Below, piece after piece: positions 39,855 through 48,950 of a DNA stretch of 64,000 nucleotides; the first letter of the stretch is position 1; every line of letters starts with the position of its first letter. Under the pieces are notes generated by a model. That model was not told the DNA's origin. It did no database searches and was given only the letters and a program-made list of their open reading frames with translations. Source of the DNA: Bin55 sp965205965 (GTDB lineage Bacteria > Pseudomonadota > Gammaproteobacteria > Pseudomonadales > Azotimanducaceae); contig CBDBHT010000008.1 in assembly GCA_965205965.1 (NCBI GenBank), positions 930,001 to 994,000 of the forward strand. Direction: 5' to 3'. Both the position numbers and the translations under genes were made by a program.

Positions 39855-40403
39855 ATGTTGTGTTGGAGAAAATATCAAGGCCCTGAACTAATAGTGGTAC
39901 AGCAAAAATACATTAAGAATCTACTGAAAACTTTAGTAGTAGTCTTCTTATCAGGGTTATTCACAATTGGATATGCGGAAAACGGTTCTCCACAGGCTCC
40001 GAAGGCAGTGCCGGACAAAGTAGAGAAACTAACGCTTAAGAAAATATTGAACAACAATTCGGATGCGGTGAGCTATTCCAAAACACAACGTTGTATAGAT
40101 CCGCGTTACATTAAGCACCGCGAAATTCTGAGTGATCGATTTGTTCTTATAGAACTGAAGGAGGGGCGGAAATTTTTGATTCAATTGAAGCATCCGTGCC
40201 AAGGCTTAAGGCTAAGTAGTACAGTCATGTTTCAACGACAGGGAATGCGTTTTTGCAAAGGTGATGGCATTCGTGCGAGGATTAATACCGCAGGAGGCAT
40301 CTCTGAGTGGGGTGGAGTTTGTCGCGTGCCTGGATTTGAACCAGTATCTGCTTCACAGGTCGCAATGCTTCGCGAGGGGCTTAAGACCGGTCGCATCGAA
40401 TAG
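39855..40403 (+). CDS. DUF6491-type secreted protein
   Basis: Small exported protein of unknown function. After an N-terminal positive stretch it has a signal peptide (NLLKTLVVVFLSGLFTIGYA with cleavage expected before ENGS). The mature part shows the DUF6491 pattern: CIDPRYIKHREILSDRFVLI, KFLIQLKHPCQGLRL, RQGMRFCKGDGIRARI and WGGVCRVPGFEPVSASQV, with four cysteines that may pair. The start is uncertain: the ATG at 39855 gives a long n-region, whereas a GTG at 39894 would give a standard signal peptide. No strong ribosome site decides. The family is frequent in marine gammaproteobacteria. Confidence 0.75.
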   Translation: MLCWRKYQGPELIVVQQKYIKNLLKTLVVVFLSGLFTIGYAENGSPQAPKAVPDKVEKLTLKKILNNNSDAVSYSKTQRCIDPRYIKHREILSDRFVLIELKEGRKFLIQLKHPCQGLRLSSTVMFQRQGMRFCKGDGIRARINTAGGISEWGGVCRVPGFEPVSASQVAMLREGLKTGRIE

Positions 40404-40420
40404 CGCGAAGGTTTTATTTA

Positions 40421-40662
40421 GTGTCTGTGGGAAAACCCAGTAATTTCCAGTGAGCAAATGTTTGGATACTGGCAGTGTGTTCAAGAGATGGGTGAGTATT
40501 TCTTTGATTGATCTCAATTTCCCAACTCCAGTTTGATGACATGCCCAAATTTATACAGCCCGGAAAGTGACAAAAGTTCGCGAAAACCATGGGACGAAAA
40601 CAACCGAAAGCCCTATTAAAACCAGCAGTTCACAACCCGCTGGAAATTACTGGGGCAAACCC
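40421..40662. repeat. MITE-like element of about 240 bp
   Basis: The left end GTGTCTGTGGGAAAACCCAG continues with TAATTTCCAG. The right end, CTGGAAATTACTGGGGCAAA followed by CCC, is its approximate inverse. A half copy of the right part (ACCAGCAGTTCACAAC and CTGGAAATTACTGGGG) is at 58018-58056. The first 18 bases resemble ISNCY ends, so an ISNCY transposase could move it. No coding sequence is inside. Confidence 0.45.
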
Positions 40663-40815
40663 TATTTTACGACGGGTTTAAGCCACGTGATGGTATCCGA
40701 CTCCCAAGGTTCAGCAAGTACGGAGTATGCTCTCCGGCTCGCTTTCGGGGCGTACGGGGGTATCCGTCCCGAGAGGCTGACATGATGGATATTAGGGGAC
40801 GGCTAGGCCGCTAGA
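40650..40815. mobile_element. Decayed ISNCY right-end fragment
   Basis: GGGTTTAAGCCACGTGATGG, TCGCTTTCGGGGCGTACGG and TGGATATTAGGGGACGG match, inverted, the 3' non-coding end of the ISNCY element at about 32020-32205. The transposase is missing. Confidence 0.6.
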
Positions 40816-41036
40816 CAAGCGGACTTCACCACCCCCCATGGGGGTAGTGAAAATGTTCACTTTTCGTTTTTTACGCCGCATTTCGCAATGCCTCCCGGTC
40901 GGACCAGTAGACCTAGCCCTTATTTCTCATAATGGATGGCTTGGGTGCGATGTATGTGCGTGTAAGTTGTTGATACCACGAAGTTGGTTGGACTTTGCCG
41001 GGGGGCAGGGGATGGTAGCGGGGTGCGTTCGGACGG

Positions 41037-41354
41037 ATGGGTGCGTTGGATGGCGAAAGGGGTGCGTTCGGGTCGGACGGAAGCGGGGCGCGTTCGGTGC
41101 TGAGTGCGATGCTGGCGGAAGCGGTGCGGACGTGTAGCATGCGCCTGGGCCCGTTTTGCGGACCGCCACGATCGGCGTGCAAAGCGGCGCATCCCGTGCA
41201 AGATGCTGTTTTCGACTGGATGATGAGCCATGCGGGTGAGCATGCGGCGGACGTCCCTATCGCACGCCCCTGGGTTCTGGTCTTGACGAGGCCCGAACGC
41301 TCCCCGACTGGTCGGGAGGTTTCGCCCCCGGTGGCTGCCATGGCATGCGGATGA
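41037..41354 (+). pseudogene. Degenerate duplicate of the IS1380 transposase N-terminus
   Basis: Around this frame the sequence reads VRWMAKGVRSGRTEAG, ARSVLSAMLAEAVRTCSMRL and HPVQDAVVDWMMSHAGEH. It aligns with VRRMAKGVRPARMEV, GSALLMMLAEQVRLFERA and HPLVALLGQRILGLALGYE of the full transposase downstream. It is therefore an old partial copy, not an independent gene. It is kept in every copy of the chimera because it lies next to the left end. Downstream it meets the end of the captured DruA-IS4 element (ATGGCATGCGGATGAAC). Confidence 0.6.
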
Positions 41355-41488
41355 ACACGGAAAGGGATCCCGGTCTTTGAGGATGTCGTGTCACCGGTTG
41401 ATATACGGAAACATATCCGTTTTTTTGGGGGTTCTTCAAAAAAACACTTGCGTTTTGGCATGGGTTATGGCAATCTACGCTTGGTTAG

Positions 41489-41902
41489 ATGGTCTCTGGT
41501 GCCAACGTGATGGATTTCCGAATCGAGAACTTGAAGTCGACCACCTTGGGTGGCACGCAGCTGACCCGTCGTTGGATGGTGGACCTTCAGAAGACGGTGG
41601 CACGGTTTTCGGCACTGAGCCGCCATGAGTTGGCGTCCACCCTGTGTAGTCATCTGGGCTGGTTCACGCCGAAGGGTCGGGATCGATTGGGGTCCTGCAG
41701 GTCGCCGGCAGCCGTCTTGACCCCGGAGGATGCTTTGGTCCGGCTCTGGCAGCGGCGGCGGCGCGTGCTGAACACGCTGGTGGTCGTACTGTGCATGTTC
41801 CGGTGGGTGTTCTGGAAGGGGCGTCCGGGACATGCGGCCACGCTGGCCGAAGGGTGGGCGCAACGCGGCCGATGGGGCCGGATGGAGGAGGGTACGGGAT
41901 GA
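41489..41902 (+). CDS. DruA leader-IS4 hybrid remnant, 137 residues
   Basis: The frame begins MVSGANVMDFRIENLKSTTL and continues SALSRHELASTLCSHLGWFT to KGRDRLGSC, the N-terminal 70 residues of the DruA-IS4 protein. It then jumps to APEDA-like sequence and WQRRRRVLNTLVVVLCMFRW, the beginning of the IS4 part, and ends a few bases into the transposase start (41899). The DruA core and the IS4 catalytic part are deleted. The open frame is conserved in copies II, III, IV and V, so it is either translated or too young to decay. Its stop overlaps the transposase ATG, which could couple translation of the IS1380 transposase to this leader peptide. Confidence 0.5.
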   Translation: MVSGANVMDFRIENLKSTTLGGTQLTRRWMVDLQKTVARFSALSRHELASTLCSHLGWFTPKGRDRLGSCRSPAAVLTPEDALVRLWQRRRRVLNTLVVVLCMFRWVFWKGRPGHAATLAEGWAQRGRWGRMEEGTG

Positions 41903-43410
41903 AGAGCAAGCAAAAGCGCGGCGCGGACCGGTTGGTGCGTCGGATGGCGAAAGGGGTCCGTCCGGCGCGGATGGAGGTGGACTGCAGTGGAGGCGAGCTG
42001 AGTTCCAACGGGGGCTCGGCACTGCTGATGATGCTGGCCGAGCAGGTCCGGCTGTTCGAGCGCGCCTCGGCATGTTTCACGGACCACCGTGACCCGTCCA
42101 AGGTGGCGCATCCGCTGGTGGCGTTGCTGGGGCAGCGGATTTTGGGTCTCGCGCTGGGCTACGAAGATGTGAACGATCACGACGAGCTGCGGCGGGACCG
42201 GGCTCTGTCCACGGCCATGGGGCGTGTGGAGTGTGCGCGTTCGGACTGCGAGCCGCTGGCCGGCAAAAGCACGCTGAACCGGATGGAGCTGTCGGCGAAC
42301 GGGCGGGACCCGGCGAAAGCGCGCCAGATCACCGTGGATTTCGATGCGCTCGACGAGCTGCTCGTGGAGCTGTACCTGGTGTGGGGCGAGCGGGGCCAGA
42401 TGCCGAAGCGGCTGGTGCTGGACATCGATGCCACGGACGTGGAACTGCACGGCCGGCAGGAGCACCGGTTCTATCACGGGTACTACCATGCATACTGCTA
42501 CCTTCCGCGGCTGGTGTTCTGCAACGGCTGGCCGGTGCGGACGGAACTGCGCACGTCAAGCAGCGATGTGGCGGCGGGCGTGGTGGAGACGGTCGCGCCG
42601 CTCGTGGACCGGCTGCGGAAGCGATTTCCGCAGGTGCCGATCCTGATCCGCGCCGACGGGGCCTACTGCCGCGACGAGTTGATGACGTGGTGCGAGGAGC
42701 GGGGCGTGGATTACGTGCTGGGACTGCCGCGCAATGATCGGCTGAAAGACCGGGTCCAACTGTTGATGGACGATCTGCGGGACCGGTTGAAGCGGGATCC
42801 GGACTATGCGCAGCAAGCGGTCCGCGGCTACCAGAGCTTCGACTATCGCACGCGCGACAGCTGGAGCCGCGAACGCCGCGTGATCGCCAAGGCCGAATGG
42901 CTGCCGGGACAACCGGTCGGCAACGCGGACGGGGAACCGGCCGGCAAGGCCGACGGCGGACCGGAGGCCGGCGCGGAAGACCCATGTGCGACGGTCGGCG
43001 AAGCCCGGTACAACAGTCGCTTCGTCGTCACCTCGCTCCAGGAGCCCGACGCGCCAACGGTCTACGAAGAGATGTACTGCGACCGGGGTGAGGCCGAAAA
43101 CTGGATCAAGGAACAGGAGAACGATCTGTTCCTGGACCGATGCTCCAGCAGCCTCTGGAACGTCAACGCACTCCGGCTCCGGATGAGCGCACTGGCCCAT
43201 GCCCTTCATTGCATGATGAAGCGCCGGCTCGAGAACCTTCCGGTATCCGCCATGCTGCGCCGGAGCCGTCCATCGACGCTGCGCAAGTGCCTGTTCCGGA
43301 TCCCGGTGCGCGTGACGGTGTCCACGCGGCGGATCCATCTGGCGTTCGGGTCCGCCTTCCCGTACTGGAAGGATTTCCGCTTGATCTGGGCCAGCCTGGC
43401 ACCAACGTAA
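41899..43410 (+). CDS. IS1380-family transposase, intact, 503 residues
   Basis: DDE transposase of the IS1380 family. The start ATG at 41899 (MKSKQKRGADRLVRRMAKGV) has GGAGG about ten bases upstream. Catalytic candidates are Asp180 in LVLDIDATDVELHGRQ, Asp253 in VPILIRADGAYCRDELM and Glu400 in CDRGEAENWIKEQENDLF. EHRFYHGYYHAYCYLPRLVF and VDYVLGLPRNDRLKDRV are family blocks. The C-terminus (FPYWKDFRLIWASLAPT) is complete here, whereas copies I and III have shifted tails. It stands alone as the intact enzyme able to serve all chimeric copies in the window. Confidence 0.92.
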   Translation: MKSKQKRGADRLVRRMAKGVRPARMEVDCSGGELSSNGGSALLMMLAEQVRLFERASACFTDHRDPSKVAHPLVALLGQRILGLALGYEDVNDHDELRRDRALSTAMGRVECARSDCEPLAGKSTLNRMELSANGRDPAKARQITVDFDALDELLVELYLVWGERGQMPKRLVLDIDATDVELHGRQEHRFYHGYYHAYCYLPRLVFCNGWPVRTELRTSSSDVAAGVVETVAPLVDRLRKRFPQVPILIRADGAYCRDELMTWCEERGVDYVLGLPRNDRLKDRVQLLMDDLRDRLKRDPDYAQQAVRGYQSFDYRTRDSWSRERRVIAKAEWLPGQPVGNADGEPAGKADGGPEAGAEDPCATVGEARYNSRFVVTSLQEPDAPTVYEEMYCDRGEAENWIKEQENDLFLDRCSSSLWNVNALRLRMSALAHALHCMMKRRLENLPVSAMLRRSRPSTLRKCLFRIPVRVTVSTRRIHLAFGSAFPYWKDFRLIWASLAPT

Positions 43411-44573
43411 AAGCCCGGTGCAACCGGGTGCATGACGCTGGCGGCGGAGCGCGCCGACCTCCCCGCGCCCGGATGCTCAGCGATTCGCCGTCCCGCCCGC
43501 AAAAAGGCGGGGAAAACACACGCATCCCCGCCCTCCGAAGCCTTTTCGAACTCGCGACGCGACATTCCATGCCCCGTACCCCACGCATCCCGTGAAAAAC
43601 ATCATTTTCGACTTGGTTATGAGAAATCCGGGCTAGTCGGGCGTTCGGTACCCCGATGCCTGATGTGCGGTCGCTCGCGGTTGTAGAACTCCATCCCACG
43701 ACCGATCTCCGGCTTCGGACGATGTCTCCTTCGGGTCGTTGCAGGCGTGCAGGTGCACATGCACGTACTTCACTGAACGCCACAGCCTTGCGACCCTCAC
43801 GTGGTCGCGCCATCGATCCTTGCCGTCCATGTGGATCGCGACCTCGGCCGCACGTAGGACATCCAGGAAATCGTCGCTTGGTGTACTGCGAGCCCTGATC
43901 CGCATGGAAGATGGCCGGCCGCAGCGTGACGGAGTCTCCTTCAGTGCTTCCACGCACAAGCTCGAGGCCAGACTGTTGGACAGTCGCCACGACAATACCT
44001 TGCGACCATGCCAGCCGATCACCGAAGCCAGATACACAGGTACCCGACGCGACGCATCGGAATGTACCCGATGTCCGAAGCCCACACTGCGTCGCTTCGC
44101 ACCATTTCACGATTCCCGCAGCAGATATGGATACTTCTCATGACGCCGGGCTGATACGCTCGTTCGCGACTTCGGACGGAGCGACTCCAGACGCATCTCC
44201 CGCATCTGACGAGGGATGCGCCGGACACCCGCTTCCAGTCCCTGCTTCCTCAGTTCCACCTGCATGCGACGCTTGCCGTAGAACGGATGCCGTTCGTCAA
44301 TGCCCTCGATCACATCCCGAAGTGCTCGGTCCTCCACCGGCCCAGGATGGAGTGCACGATAGGAACTCGAACGATTTACCGCCAGCAGCTCGCATGGATG
44401 CTTCACCGAAATTTCGCCCTAGAGCTGATCATCGCCGTTCTCCGGGATCAATCTAGGGAAGGTCTGAACAAGCTCGTTCAAGACCGGGAAATTGCTGATA
44501 GAGGCTGAGAATCTATCCGATGGGGCGTTTTGGCTGTGCCCTATCGCCTCTGGAGCTCGATTTCCTCCCGATT

Positions 44574-45572
44574 TCATCGCCTGACGCGACCTGCAGGCGG
44601 ATTCATCCCGCGTCTGGTCGCTACGCGGCGGCCAGCAATCAGCAGATTAGTGAACCCCAGCAGCAACGCCAGCCGTTGCGTGTTTTTGGCCAGACCCCGA
44701 TAGCGCACCTTGGCGTATCCGAAGTGCCGCTTCACGTACAGGAACGGATGCTCCACTTTGGCACGCACTGAAGCCTTGCACTTCTCTCGCATCCTCGCAG
44801 GGTCGTCCGGTGCTAGTCGGCGGCGCACCCCCGGACGCATCGCCACCTGCCAGGCTACCTTCGATCCCTGGAACTCCGGACGTTTATCGATGCCTTGATA
44901 TCCTGCATCGCCCCAAACCGTCGTCTCGCCTCCGTGTAACAGCTGGTGTGCCTGAGCTAGATCCGACGCATGGGCCGCCGTGGTGGCCACACTATGTGTC
45001 AGACCCGATGTCGCATCCACACCGATATGCGCCTTCATGCCGAAATGCCACTGATGCCACTGGTTGCCTTTCTTGGCCTGATGCATCTCCGGATCCCGCT
45101 CCTGCCGCCGGTTCTTCGTTGACGATGGTGCCTCGATCAGGGTCGCATCCACGATCGTTCCCTCCTTCATGCGATGACCACAGGATGCCAGATGCGCGTT
45201 GATGGCTCCGAACAACCCCTCGCCCAGATCATGCTTCTCCAGCAAGGGCCGGAAGTTCAGGATCGTCGTCTCATCCGGCAGCGCATCCGGCAGTCGCAAT
45301 CCCACAAACCGACGAACGGACTCCGCCTCGTAGAGCAGATCCTCCATCCCCGGATCACTCAGGTTATAGAACAACTGCACGCAATGAACCCGCAGCATCA
45401 CGCCCAGCGGGTACGGCTTCCGACCGCAGCCGGCCTTCGGATAGAACGGCTCGATCCGACCTTCCAGTCGTTCCCAGGGGATCAGTTGCTCCATCCGCTC
45501 CAGAAAGAGCTCCCGCCGTGTGCGACGCTTCTTCCGATCGTATTCCAACTCCGCAAAGGTCAATTGCCCCAT
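44574..45572 (-). CDS. IS5-family transposase, intact
   Basis: 332 residues. The DDE residues lie in EGTIVDATLIEAPSSTKNRR, TTVWGDAGYQGIDKR and ASVRAKVEHPFLYVKRHFGY. The N-terminal block YPLGVMLRVHCVQLFYNLSD and GLRLPDALPDETTILNFRPL is typical of the IS5 group proper. The start ATG at 45572 (MGQLTFAELEYDRKKRRTRR) directly follows three 16-bp tandem repeats. No lesion is seen, so this copy may be active. Confidence 0.92.
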   Translation of the reverse strand: MGQLTFAELEYDRKKRRTRRELFLERMEQLIPWERLEGRIEPFYPKAGCGRKPYPLGVMLRVHCVQLFYNLSDPGMEDLLYEAESVRRFVGLRLPDALPDETTILNFRPLLEKHDLGEGLFGAINAHLASCGHRMKEGTIVDATLIEAPSSTKNRRQERDPEMHQAKKGNQWHQWHFGMKAHIGVDATSGLTHSVATTAAHASDLAQAHQLLHGGETTVWGDAGYQGIDKRPEFQGSKVAWQVAMRPGVRRRLAPDDPARMREKCKASVRAKVEHPFLYVKRHFGYAKVRYRGLAKNTQRLALLLGFTNLLIAGRRVATRRGMNPPAGRVRR

Positions 45573-45618
45573 AACTGATCTATCCCATGACTGATCTATC
45601 CCATGACTGATCTATCCC
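45571..45618. repeat. Three tandem 16-bp repeats at the IS5 transposase start
   Basis: The unit ATGACTGATCTATCCC (first copy ATAACTGATCTATCCC) occurs three times without gaps. Read toward the transposase, each unit gives ATGGGATAG, a start followed by one codon and a stop. The last unit ends at the real start codon. Confidence 0.75.
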
Positions 45619-45987
45619 ATGCTCGAAGATTTTACCCATTATGCCAGATGTCGACTTATTCAGACCTTCCCTAGGGACTCAGCTTGTCCTGGAGCAAGTC
45701 CCTCTCCATCGTTCGGTCCCCAAGCTTGCGGTGCAGATCGTTCGGACCCGCATGCGGATACGGTGACTTCGCTGTCCACACCCCGCGTTCAAATACCAGT
45801 ACCCTTCATCCAGAGGCATCTTTTTCCACTGCTGGACCGGCGTCGACTGCAACTTGAACCGCGACGACAGCTCCGTTATCGTCAGGTCCCCTTCAGGACC
45901 TCCGCTGCCACCTTGCACTTGAATGCCGGCGAATGCCGGCGTCGTTTGCCTTGCGCCATCGTTGTTATACTCCTGTCATGTCCCTAA

Positions 45988-48698
45988 CCCGGATTTCTCA
46001 TAACCAAGTCGAAAATGATGTTTTTCACGGGATGCGTGGGGTACGGGGCATGGAATGTCGCGTCGCGAGTTTGAAAAGGCTTCGGAGGGCGGGCATGCGT
46101 GTGTTTTCCCGCCTTTTTGCGGGCGGGACGGCGAATCGCTGAGCATCCGGGCGCGGGGAGGTCGGCGCGCTCCGCCGCCAGCGTCATGCACCCGGTGGCA
46201 CCGGGCTTTTACGTTGGTGCCAGGCTGGCCCAGATCAAGCGGAAATCCTTCCAGTACGGGAAGGCGGACCCGAACGCCAGATGGATCCTTGAGTGGACAC
46301 CGTCACGCGCACCGGGATCTGGAACAGGCACTTGCGCAGCGTCGATGGACGGCTCCGGCGCAGCATGGCGGATACCGGAAGGTTCTCGAGCCGGCGCTTC
46401 ATCATGCAATGAAGGGCATGGGCCAGTGCGCTCATCCGGAGCCGGAGTGCGTTGACGTTCCAGAGGCTGCTGGAGCATCGGTCCAGGAACAGATCGTTCT
46501 TCTGTTCCTTGATCCAGTTTTCGGCCTCACCCCGGTCGCAGTACATCTCTTCGTAGACCGTTGGCGCGTCGGGCTTCTGGAGCGAGGTGACGACGAAGCG
46601 ACTGTTGTACCGGGCTTCGCCGACCGTCGCACATGGGTCTTCCGCGCCGGCCTCCGGTCCGCCGTCGGCCTTGCCGGCCGGTTCCCCGTCCGCGTTGCCG
46701 ACCGGTTGTCCCGGCAGCCATTCGGCCTTGGCGATCACGCGGCGTTCGCGGCTCCAGCTGTCGCGCGTGCGATAGTCGAAGATCTGGTAGCCGCGGACCG
46801 CTTGCTGCGCATAGTCCGGATCCCGCTTCAACCGGTCCCGCAGATCGTCCATCAACGGTTGGACCCGGTCTTTCAGCCGATCATTGCGCGGCAGTCCCAG
46901 CACGTAATCCACGCCCCGCGCCTCGCACCACGTCATCAACTCGTCGCGGCAGTAGGCCCCGTCGGCGCGGATCAGGATCGGCACCTGCGGAAATCGCTTC
47001 CGCAGCCGGTCCACGAGCGGCGCGACCGTCTCCACCACGCCCGCCGCCACATCGCTGCTCGACGTGCGCAGTTCCGTCCGCACCGGCCAGCCGTTGCAGA
47101 ACACCAGCCGCGGAAGGTAGCAGTATTCATGGTAGTACCCGTGATAGAACCGGTGCTCCTGCCGGCCGTGCAGTTCCACGTCCGTGGCATCGATGTCCAG
47201 CACCAGCCGCTTCGGCATCTGGCCCCGCTCGCCCCACACCAGGTACAGCTCCACGAGCAGCTCGTCGAGCGCATCGAAATCCACGGTGATCTGGCGCGCT
47301 TTCGCCGGGTCCCGCCCGTTCGCCGACAGCTCCATCCGGTTCAGCGTGCTTTTGCCGGCCAGCGGCTCGCAGTCCGAACGCGCACACTCCACACGCCCCA
47401 TGGCCGTGGACAGAGCCCGGTCCCGCCGCAGCTCGTCGTGATCGTTCACATCTTCGTAGCCCAGCGCGAGACCCAAAATCCGCTGCCCCAGCAACGCCAC
47501 TAGCGGATGCGCCACCTTGGACGGGTCCCGGTGATCCGTGAAACATGCCGAGGCGCGCTCGAACAGCTGGACCTGCTCGGCCAGCATCATCAGCAGTGCC
47601 GAGCCCCCGTTGGAACTCAGCTCGCCTCCACTGCAGTCCACCTCCATCCGCCCCGGACGGACCCCTTTCGCCATCCGACGCACCAACCGGTCCGCGCCGC
47701 GCTTTTGCTTGCTCTTCATCCCGTACCCTCCTCCATCCGGCCCCATCGGCCGCGTTGCGCCCACCCTTCGGCCAGCGTGGCCGCATATCCCGGACGCCCC
47801 TTCCAGAACACCCACCGGAACATGCACAGTACGACCACCAGCGTGTTCAGCACGCGCCACCGCCGCTGCCAAAGCCGGACCCAAGCATCCTCCGGGGCCA
47901 AGACGGCTGCCGGCGACCTGCAGGACCCCAATCGATCCCGACCCTTCGGCGTGAACCAGCCCAGATGACTACACAGGGTGGACGCCAACTCATGGCGGCT
48001 CAGTGCCGGAAACCGTACCACCGTCTTCTGAAGGTCCACCATCCAACGGCGGGTCCGCCGCGTGCCACCCAAGGTGGTCAACTTCACGTTCTCGATTCGG
48101 AAATCCATCACGTTGGCACCAGAGACCATCTAACCAAGCGTAGATTGCCATAACCCATGCCAAAACGCAAGTGTTTTTTGAAGAACCCCCAAAAAAACGA
48201 ATATGTTTCCGTATATCAACCGGTTACACGACATCCTCAAAGACCGGGATCCCTTTCCGTTCATCCGCATGCCATCGCAGCCACCGGGGGCGAGACCTCC
48301 CGACAGTCGGGGAGCGTTCGGGCCTCGTCAAGACCAGGACCCAAGGGCGTGCGATAGGGGCGTCCGCCGCATGCTCACCCGCATGGCTCATCATCCAGTC
48401 GACAACAGCATCTTGCACGGGATGCGCCGCTTTGCACGCCGGTCGTGGCGGTCCGCAAAACGGGCCCAGGCGCATGCTACACGTCCGCACCGCTTCCGCC
48501 AGCATCGTACTCAGCACCGAACGCGCCCCCGCTTCCGTCCGACCCGAACGCACCCCTTTCGCCATCCAACGCACCCATCCGTCCGAACGCACCCCGCTAC
48601 CATCCCCTTCCCCCCGGCAAAGCCCAACCAACTTCGTGGTGTCAACAACTTACACGCACATACATCGCACCCAAGCCATCTATTATGAGAAATAAGGG
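45988..48698 (-). mobile_element. IS1380-type chimeric element III, 2711 bp
   Basis: Same structure as element II, opposite orientation. CTAA flanks both ends (45984-45987 and 48699-48702). The transposase has a one-base deletion near its 3' end. Confidence 0.92.
46235..47719 (-). CDS. IS1380-family transposase with altered C-terminus
   Basis: 494 residues from MKSKQKRGADRLVRRMAKGV (ATG at 47719). All three catalytic regions, LVLDIDATDVELHG, VPILIRADGAYCRDEL and CDRGEAENWIKEQ, are intact. Near 46290 one base is missing relative to copy II, so the last 24 or so residues read TQGSIWRSGPPSRTGRISA instead of the usual FPYWKDFRLIWASLAPT. Copy I ends similarly by a different indel. The altered tail may or may not abolish activity. 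The leader frame with the DruA remnant lies directly upstream (47716-48129). Confidence 0.82.
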   Translation of the reverse strand: MKSKQKRGADRLVRRMAKGVRPGRMEVDCSGGELSSNGGSALLMMLAEQVQLFERASACFTDHRDPSKVAHPLVALLGQRILGLALGYEDVNDHDELRRDRALSTAMGRVECARSDCEPLAGKSTLNRMELSANGRDPAKARQITVDFDALDELLVELYLVWGERGQMPKRLVLDIDATDVELHGRQEHRFYHGYYHEYCYLPRLVFCNGWPVRTELRTSSSDVAAGVVETVAPLVDRLRKRFPQVPILIRADGAYCRDELMTWCEARGVDYVLGLPRNDRLKDRVQPLMDDLRDRLKRDPDYAQQAVRGYQIFDYRTRDSWSRERRVIAKAEWLPGQPVGNADGEPAGKADGGPEAGAEDPCATVGEARYNSRFVVTSLQKPDAPTVYEEMYCDRGEAENWIKEQKNDLFLDRCSSSLWNVNALRLRMSALAHALHCMMKRRLENLPVSAMLRRSRPSTLRKCLFQIPVRVTVSTQGSIWRSGPPSRTGRISA

Positions 48699-48950
48699 CT
48701 AACCAAGGCCGGGTGTATCTTAAACTATGTTTCGTTCGTGTCCTATTTTTCTGTACCATTTCTCTTACGACATTAAAAATCATACACTTATATCGGACAT
48801 GATTCGTCAAAAAGGCAATAAAATAGCGGTACCCTTAAGATATTTAAACCCCATAAGCAGTCAAATGACGTTTTTTCTGTTTACAGTCGCCTATTTGGAG
48901 TTATTATTACATCTAACAAGTCGCTACCGACTTTTGGATGGGTTTTGGGT

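Larger units (their letters stand above)
40917..43632 (+). mobile_element. IS1380-type chimeric element II (complete), 2716 bp
   Basis: The ends are CCCTTATTTCTCATAATGG and, inverted, CCCGGATTTCTCATAACC. CTAG flanks both sides (40913-40916 and 43633-43636). It holds, left to right, a degenerate duplicate of the transposase N-terminus, a captured DruA-IS4 front and an intact transposase. It is the best candidate for the active parent of the other copies. Confidence 0.92.
44457..45670 (-). mobile_element. IS5-family element with CTAG duplication
   Basis: The ends GGAAGGTCTGAACAAG and, inward from the right, GGAAGGTCTGAATAAG are flanked by CTAG on both sides (44453-44456 and 45671-45674). A 4-bp YTAR target is typical of the IS5 group. 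It interrupts the IS3 element. Confidence 0.9.
43660..45959 (-). pseudogene. IS3-family OrfA/OrfB transposase, broken
   Basis: OrfA begins at 45959 (MAQGKRRRHSPAFKCKVAAE) and after a one-base loss continues GDLTITELSSRFKLQSTPVQ and QWKK. It is then degraded and cut by IS5. OrfB reads MKHPCELLAVNRSSSYRALH, DERHPFYGKRRMQVELRKQG and VWASDIGYIPMRRVGYLCIW, with the first aspartate. In further frames come KVLSWRLSNSLASSLCVEAL, FHADQGSQYT (second D) and GKDRWRDHV. At least three frame changes are needed. The family is clear from the DDE core; the enzyme is dead. Confidence 0.72.
43637..45983 (-). mobile_element. IS3-family element, decayed and interrupted by IS5
   Basis: It fills the space between IS1380 copies II and III. 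OrfA lies to the right, OrfB to the left, with IS5 (44457-45670) between them. Exact ends are uncertain; the right end may be TTAGGGACATGACAGG read inward. Confidence 0.65.

Noticed and set aside
41037..41354. Independent small passenger gene in the IS1380 elements
   Set aside because: The translated sequence aligns with the transposase N-terminus, so it is a decayed duplicate rather than cargo.
46055..47503. Long frames antisense to the IS1380 transposase, repeated in every copy
   Set aside because: They recur only because the transposase itself recurs; they lack start signals and known domains.
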